Made by a program: the position numbers and the translations under genes. DNA of 8,214 bases from JAJPKE01 sp052143275 (GTDB lineage Bacteria > Chloroflexota > Ktedonobacteria > Ktedonobacterales > JADMIN01). Positions 5,316 to 8,214 of the stretch are shown piece by piece; position 1 is the stretch's first letter; every line of letters begins with the position of its first letter. The notes beneath the pieces are model-generated. The model had not been told where the DNA came from. It saw nothing but the letters and a program-made list of their open reading frames with translations, and ran no database searches. The stretch covers positions 1 through 8,214 of the forward strand of contig JBKQTH010000280.1 in NCBI GenBank assembly GCA_052143275.1, in the 5' to 3' direction.

Positions 5316-8078
5316 TCAGTTTATCATGGTGAAATTGCTGAACCAGGCAGCAGCGCGATCGTTGACAGATCCCAGGGTGAGGATTCCCCAGGTGGTGAAA
5401 GCTAGGGAAGAAAGTGGCTCGCCTCCAGCTATAGCTGCGGCGCCGGCCTTGGGACTAGATTGTAGCGCCCAACTACCCACTGGTTGCCAGGTCACCCCGT
5501 CCGTACTGGCCGCACCCGCAAAGCTGTCTCCCTGGCGGGCGACACGAAGCCAGACACCGTCCGCCGCCGAGCTTTTTGGTAGCCCATGGATAGTACACGG
5601 TAGGGCCCTTTGCCAGGCCTCGACGCAGAGTGAGATATGACCTTGGGGATCCAGAAGTAGAGTTAGCCAATCATTGTCATCGGTGTAGAGCACCAGTCCT
5701 GCCTTTTCACCAGTACCGGAGGGAAGCCTGACATGAACCGATAGTTCAAACTCACCCGCGTCAGCAGTTTGTAGCAAGCCGACTGCATCACTAGTGCCCG
5801 CGTGCATTTGCAGGCCACTTGAAGTGGCTGCCAGCTCTGCTGAGGTTCCGGACACAGCCCAGCGACTATCTACCGATCGGCCCATCAACGTATCGGCGAA
5901 GGCCGGTGCGGTCGCGTTGGAGCCAACAGATGGCCAGGAGGCGGACGTAGAAGCTGCCCCTAGCAGAAGTGAAAGCGTGTTGGCGGTTCCGCCAACCAGG
6001 ACATCGCGGCCACTGACTACCACAACCGCGCTTGCAGCTTGACCAATGGGCACAACGGCACCGCCAGACTGAACTGAGACCTCTGGCGGCAGTGAAGGGA
6101 GCGACGTCCAGTGGACTTCGGTGATCACTGGCGCATGGTATGCCGGCAACGGCAGAGAGATCAAATCCGATCGGCCGGCAGCAGCGGCATACACGCCTAG
6201 CAGCTGTGCTGGTTGCTGGGGTCCCGGCGCGGAGGTAGCTAACGGGACATCCGTTCCGCCGAGAAGAGCGGCTAATCCGGAGGTACCGGCAACCGGGGAG
6301 ATCTGCCAGCCTGCCTGCAGAGCTGTCGTTCGCAGCCACCAGAGACGACCACTCGTGTCTAATACACAGATATCCAGTGGAGTATCCGGCCAGGATCCGA
6401 TATAATCCGCCGCGCTTGCAATCTCGGTAGTAGCGACCAAAGCTCCACTGAATGCCACATTGGGCGGCTGCTGGCTCACCCGGCTCCAATCGCCCCACCG
6501 AGCTGGTGCCACCACCGAGCCGTCGGCGTCAAACTGGGAATCAATCCATAGGCGCTGGTAGAGTAAGCCATTAGCTCCTAGCGCCAGTATGAGCGGCACG
6601 CCCTCACCTGGCGCCCCAGCCAGAACAAAGCTTCCTGCCAGTTTTGTATCCGACGGTTTGCCGATCTCTTGCCAAGACCCCGGCTGGTCGGAGAGACCGG
6701 TTCGCCACCATAGATTGCCGTCTTTGCCTAGGGCAACAACCCCAAGGCCGCCGGCAAACGTTGACGCCGAGACCTTGCCGGTAAGCAGTGTGGCGCCCGG
6801 TCGCCCTAAATCAATCCATAGGGCGCCAAGCATCGTGGGCGTGAGATCTAGAGCATAGAGCTGCCCATTGATGCCCACAGCGTAACTCGTCCTTGAGCCA
6901 TCGGAGAGCGTTATGGTTGCCGGACGCTCTCCTTGCAGAAGAAGCGTGCCAGGTGGAGCGCCAAGGCTCCGTAATGCTGCGTGCGGAACATCTCCGGCAG
7001 TGTTCGGATTGAAGAAGTTGCTCTCGGACCAGACCAGGTCGGCAAGCTCACCATTGCCGGTAATGACGGTCGCCCCATCCAGCTCCGGCAAACCGCCTGA
7101 AGGCTGCTGTGGTAGAGTTGTGCCATTACTGTTGGTGCCGCTGACCGCCACGCGTACCGCGCCGCTGGATGAGCTGGGAAAATGCCCGGTATTGCGGACG
7201 GAGTGCAGCCAGCCATACGTCGCCCGCGAATCTCCCATAGTACTCTGCCAGCGATAGGTAGGCAGGTGAGTCGCCGGTACCTGTGACCCGCTGAGAATCC
7301 AGCGACCACCAACCTTTGTCAATGCCAGGCGATCGCTGGGGTGGTCCTGGTTGCCCCAAGTCACGTTTTGCTCGGCAGTCACGACGAAGCCATCGGCCAC
7401 AGACGCAACTACGGCAACATGGCCGCCATGCTCGCCATCCGGCCCGGCAGGCCAGGGACTTCCCTGGTTATCTAGCGATCCCCAGACTAGAATATCTCCG
7501 GGGACTGGCGGCTCACTTGACCCGTTGGCATACATCACAAAATCGGCGGGATGGTTTGCGCTTGTCCAGAGGTCGGGAGCATTTCCCCACCCGCTACGCC
7601 CCCACTCAGCTGGGCTGTCGCCAAATGCCCAAGCCGAGAAACGAATTACGAGTTCGGGACACTGGAATGTCCATCCAAATCCATCACTGGTCGGCTCTCC
7701 GGGAGCGCAGCCGGTCCGATTCCAGTTGTCGGGCACCTGGTCACAGCTCACGCTGGAACTATCACCACTCACGGCACTGATACCATTCGCGCAGACATCA
7801 ACACCAAACCAACCGCCCGGCTGACCATGCCCTGGGAGAATGGTTTCTCCCCAATTTGCGCCGTTGGTGGCAGTTCTATCCACCCCGGCAAGCGTTGAAC
7901 ATGATGCGTCTGCGCGAAGTGGGGGTCCGAGTGCCTGGGCATGCACGTTGCCCGCGACTGACACCACAGCGGCCATACCCGCTGCGATTATCAGACTAGC
8001 TCCCAGGCAATAGCAGCCGCACCAGTGCCAAAACCCTGGTACAGGTGATATGCGAGACGTACGACACCTACGAGGCAT
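5316..8078 (-). CDS. Secreted CHAP-domain cell-wall hydrolase with a beta-propeller-like middle and a concanavalin-like C-terminal domain
   Basis: The protein has 920 residues. The N-terminus is basic, with a hydrophobic core (CLGASLIIAAGMAAVVSVAG, 24-43) and a likely signal peptidase site after VHA (47). A CHAP domain spans about 70-280. The catalytic cysteine is in FQCPELV (Cys140), the histidine in GGHVAVV (His220) and the third polar residue in TAEQN (Glu236/Asn238), with PPVPGDILVWG between them. CHAP enzymes cut peptidoglycan as amidases or endopeptidases. The middle (about 340-700) repeats the pattern 'hxLxxxGxLWxR': YAVGINGQLYALDL, VALGKDGNLWWRT, LALGANGLLYQRL and CVLDTSGRLWWLR. This resembles tectonin/fucose-lectin-like propeller blades. 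The end (about 726-918) fits a DUF1349/LamG-like jelly roll (AGLVLYTDDNDWLTLLLD; GVWLRVARQGDSFAGAAS; STDGVTWQPVG). It probably binds glycans and acts at or outside the cell surface. Many cysteines in 60-140 suggest disulfides. A TTAGGTAG site lies about ten bases before the ATG. Confidence 0.88.
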   Translation of the reverse strand: MPRRCRTSRISPVPGFWHWCGCYCLGASLIIAAGMAAVVSVAGNVHAQALGPPLRADASCSTLAGVDRTATNGANWGETILPGHGQPGGWFGVDVCANGISAVSGDSSSVSCDQVPDNWNRTGCAPGEPTSDGFGWTFQCPELVIRFSAWAFGDSPAEWGRSGWGNAPDLWTSANHPADFVMYANGSSEPPVPGDILVWGSLDNQGSPWPAGPDGEHGGHVAVVASVADGFVVTAEQNVTWGNQDHPSDRLALTKVGGRWILSGSQVPATHLPTYRWQSTMGDSRATYGWLHSVRNTGHFPSSSSGAVRVAVSGTNSNGTTLPQQPSGGLPELDGATVITGNGELADLVWSESNFFNPNTAGDVPHAALRSLGAPPGTLLLQGERPATITLSDGSRTSYAVGINGQLYALDLTPTMLGALWIDLGRPGATLLTGKVSASTFAGGLGVVALGKDGNLWWRTGLSDQPGSWQEIGKPSDTKLAGSFVLAGAPGEGVPLILALGANGLLYQRLWIDSQFDADGSVVAPARWGDWSRVSQQPPNVAFSGALVATTEIASAADYIGSWPDTPLDICVLDTSGRLWWLRTTALQAGWQISPVAGTSGLAALLGGTDVPLATSAPGPQQPAQLLGVYAAAAGRSDLISLPLPAYHAPVITEVHWTSLPSLPPEVSVQSGGAVVPIGQAASAVVVVSGRDVLVGGTANTLSLLLGAASTSASWPSVGSNATAPAFADTLMGRSVDSRWAVSGTSAELAATSSGLQMHAGTSDAVGLLQTADAGEFELSVHVRLPSGTGEKAGLVLYTDDNDWLTLLLDPQGHISLCVEAWQRALPCTIHGLPKSSAADGVWLRVARQGDSFAGAASTDGVTWQPVGSWALQSSPKAGAAAIAGGEPLSSLAFTTWGILTLGSVNDRAAAWFSNFTMIN

Positions 8079-8109
8079 GTGCTGATCTACCTAACTCAAA
8101 GACTTCGGC

Positions 8110-8115
8110 TATGAT
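8110..8115 (+). promoter_or_regulatory. -10 box of a probable leaderless promoter
   Basis: TATGAT matches the -10 consensus at five of six bases and lies six bases before GTG 8122, so transcription would begin at or next to the start codon. There is no good -35 box 16-18 bases upstream and no Shine-Dalgarno site before the GTG. This arrangement is typical of leaderless genes in high-GC bacteria. Confidence 0.5.
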
Positions 8116-8121
8116 TCCCCC

Positions 8122-8135
8122 GTGAGTTCCCTCAC
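8122..8135. repeat. Inverted repeat covering the start of the right-edge gene
   Basis: GTGAG and CTCAC form a 5-base-pair stem with loop TTCC. With one bulged C (8136) the stem extends by three C-G pairs (8119-8121 with 8137-8139). It covers the proposed GTG start codon and lies in the 5' region of the divergent CHAP gene, so it could be an operator for both genes or a hairpin hiding the start. Confidence 0.45.
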
Positions 8136-8214
8136 CGGGAGCGAAAAGTTTCCTGCTATTCAGACGTACAAGCAGGTATTCCAAGTGACAGGTATTCTGC
8201 TATGCTTGATTGGA
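8122..8214 (+). CDS. Start of a possible membrane protein (3' truncated by the window)
   Basis: A GTG at 8122 opens a frame of 31 codons that is still open at the window edge: a short hydrophilic start (SSLTGSEKFPAIQTYKQVFQ) followed by a hydrophobic stretch (VTGILLCLIG) that looks like the beginning of a membrane segment. A -10 box six bases upstream and no ribosome binding site suggest a leaderless message. It is divergent from the CHAP gene, with 43 bases between the start codons. Thirty-one codons are too few to identify a family, and the frame could be spurious. Confidence 0.4.
   Translation, partial: MSSLTGSEKFPAIQTYKQVFQVTGILLCLIG

Noticed and set aside
5866..6498. 210-residue - strand frame inside the CHAP gene
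   Set aside because: It overlaps the well-supported CHAP protein in another frame. The residue mix is Arg/Cys/Trp-rich with no domain signal, as expected for a GC-rich shadow frame.
7316..7898. Several + strand frames of 115-157 residues opposite the CHAP domain
   Set aside because: They are antisense to the catalytic domain, rich in Pro/Arg/Ser, overlap one another, and have no recognisable motif.

Overview
The window looks like a chromosomal segment from a moderately GC-rich bacterium. The gene content best fits Chloroflexota, and I would guess Ktedonobacteria: an ECF sigma factor next to a Tat-type membrane-anchored Rieske protein, a divergent sigma-54 with a zinc-ribbon insert, and a large secreted CHAP/beta-propeller/concanavalin-like protein. 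This is inference from protein style; there is no rRNA or marker gene to prove it. I see no tRNA, rRNA, CRISPR array, transposase, integrase or attachment site.

Layout. Left block, + strand: the 3' part of a coiled-coil protein whose visible N-terminus resembles the end of an Mrr-like nuclease domain (2-745); an ECF sigma-70 factor (858-1418); a 156-base gap holding five GATC-headed 9-base units and a GC-rich hairpin; and a Rieske [2Fe-2S] protein with a cytoplasmic N-terminal region of about 130 residues (1575-2495). Middle and right block, - strand, in transcription order: the secreted CHAP protein (8078-5316), a Nudix hydrolase (5215-4637), a MIP18/SufT-family Fe-S assembly protein (4473-4126) and sigma-54 (3988-2540). 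The Rieske and sigma-54 genes converge. At the right edge a short + strand frame (8122 to the end) starts divergently from the CHAP gene, apparently without a leader.

How the parts may work together. The ECF factor and the Rieske protein look like a regulatory pair. The Rieske protein has a cytoplasmic region, one Tat/membrane segment and an exported [2Fe-2S] domain, which suits a redox-sensing anti-sigma factor; this is a hypothesis. A well-formed sigma-70-type promoter (TTGACG, 17 bases, TATAGT) on the - strand between the Nudix and SufT genes marks the start of a separate SufT unit. A hairpin followed by an eight-T run at the end of SufT may limit readthrough into rpoN. No sigma-54 activator (AAA+ enhancer-binding protein) is present, and I found no convincing -24/-12 promoter.

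The most interesting items are the ECF/Rieske pair with its 9-base repeat, the zinc-ribbon sigma-54, and the three-part secreted CHAP protein.
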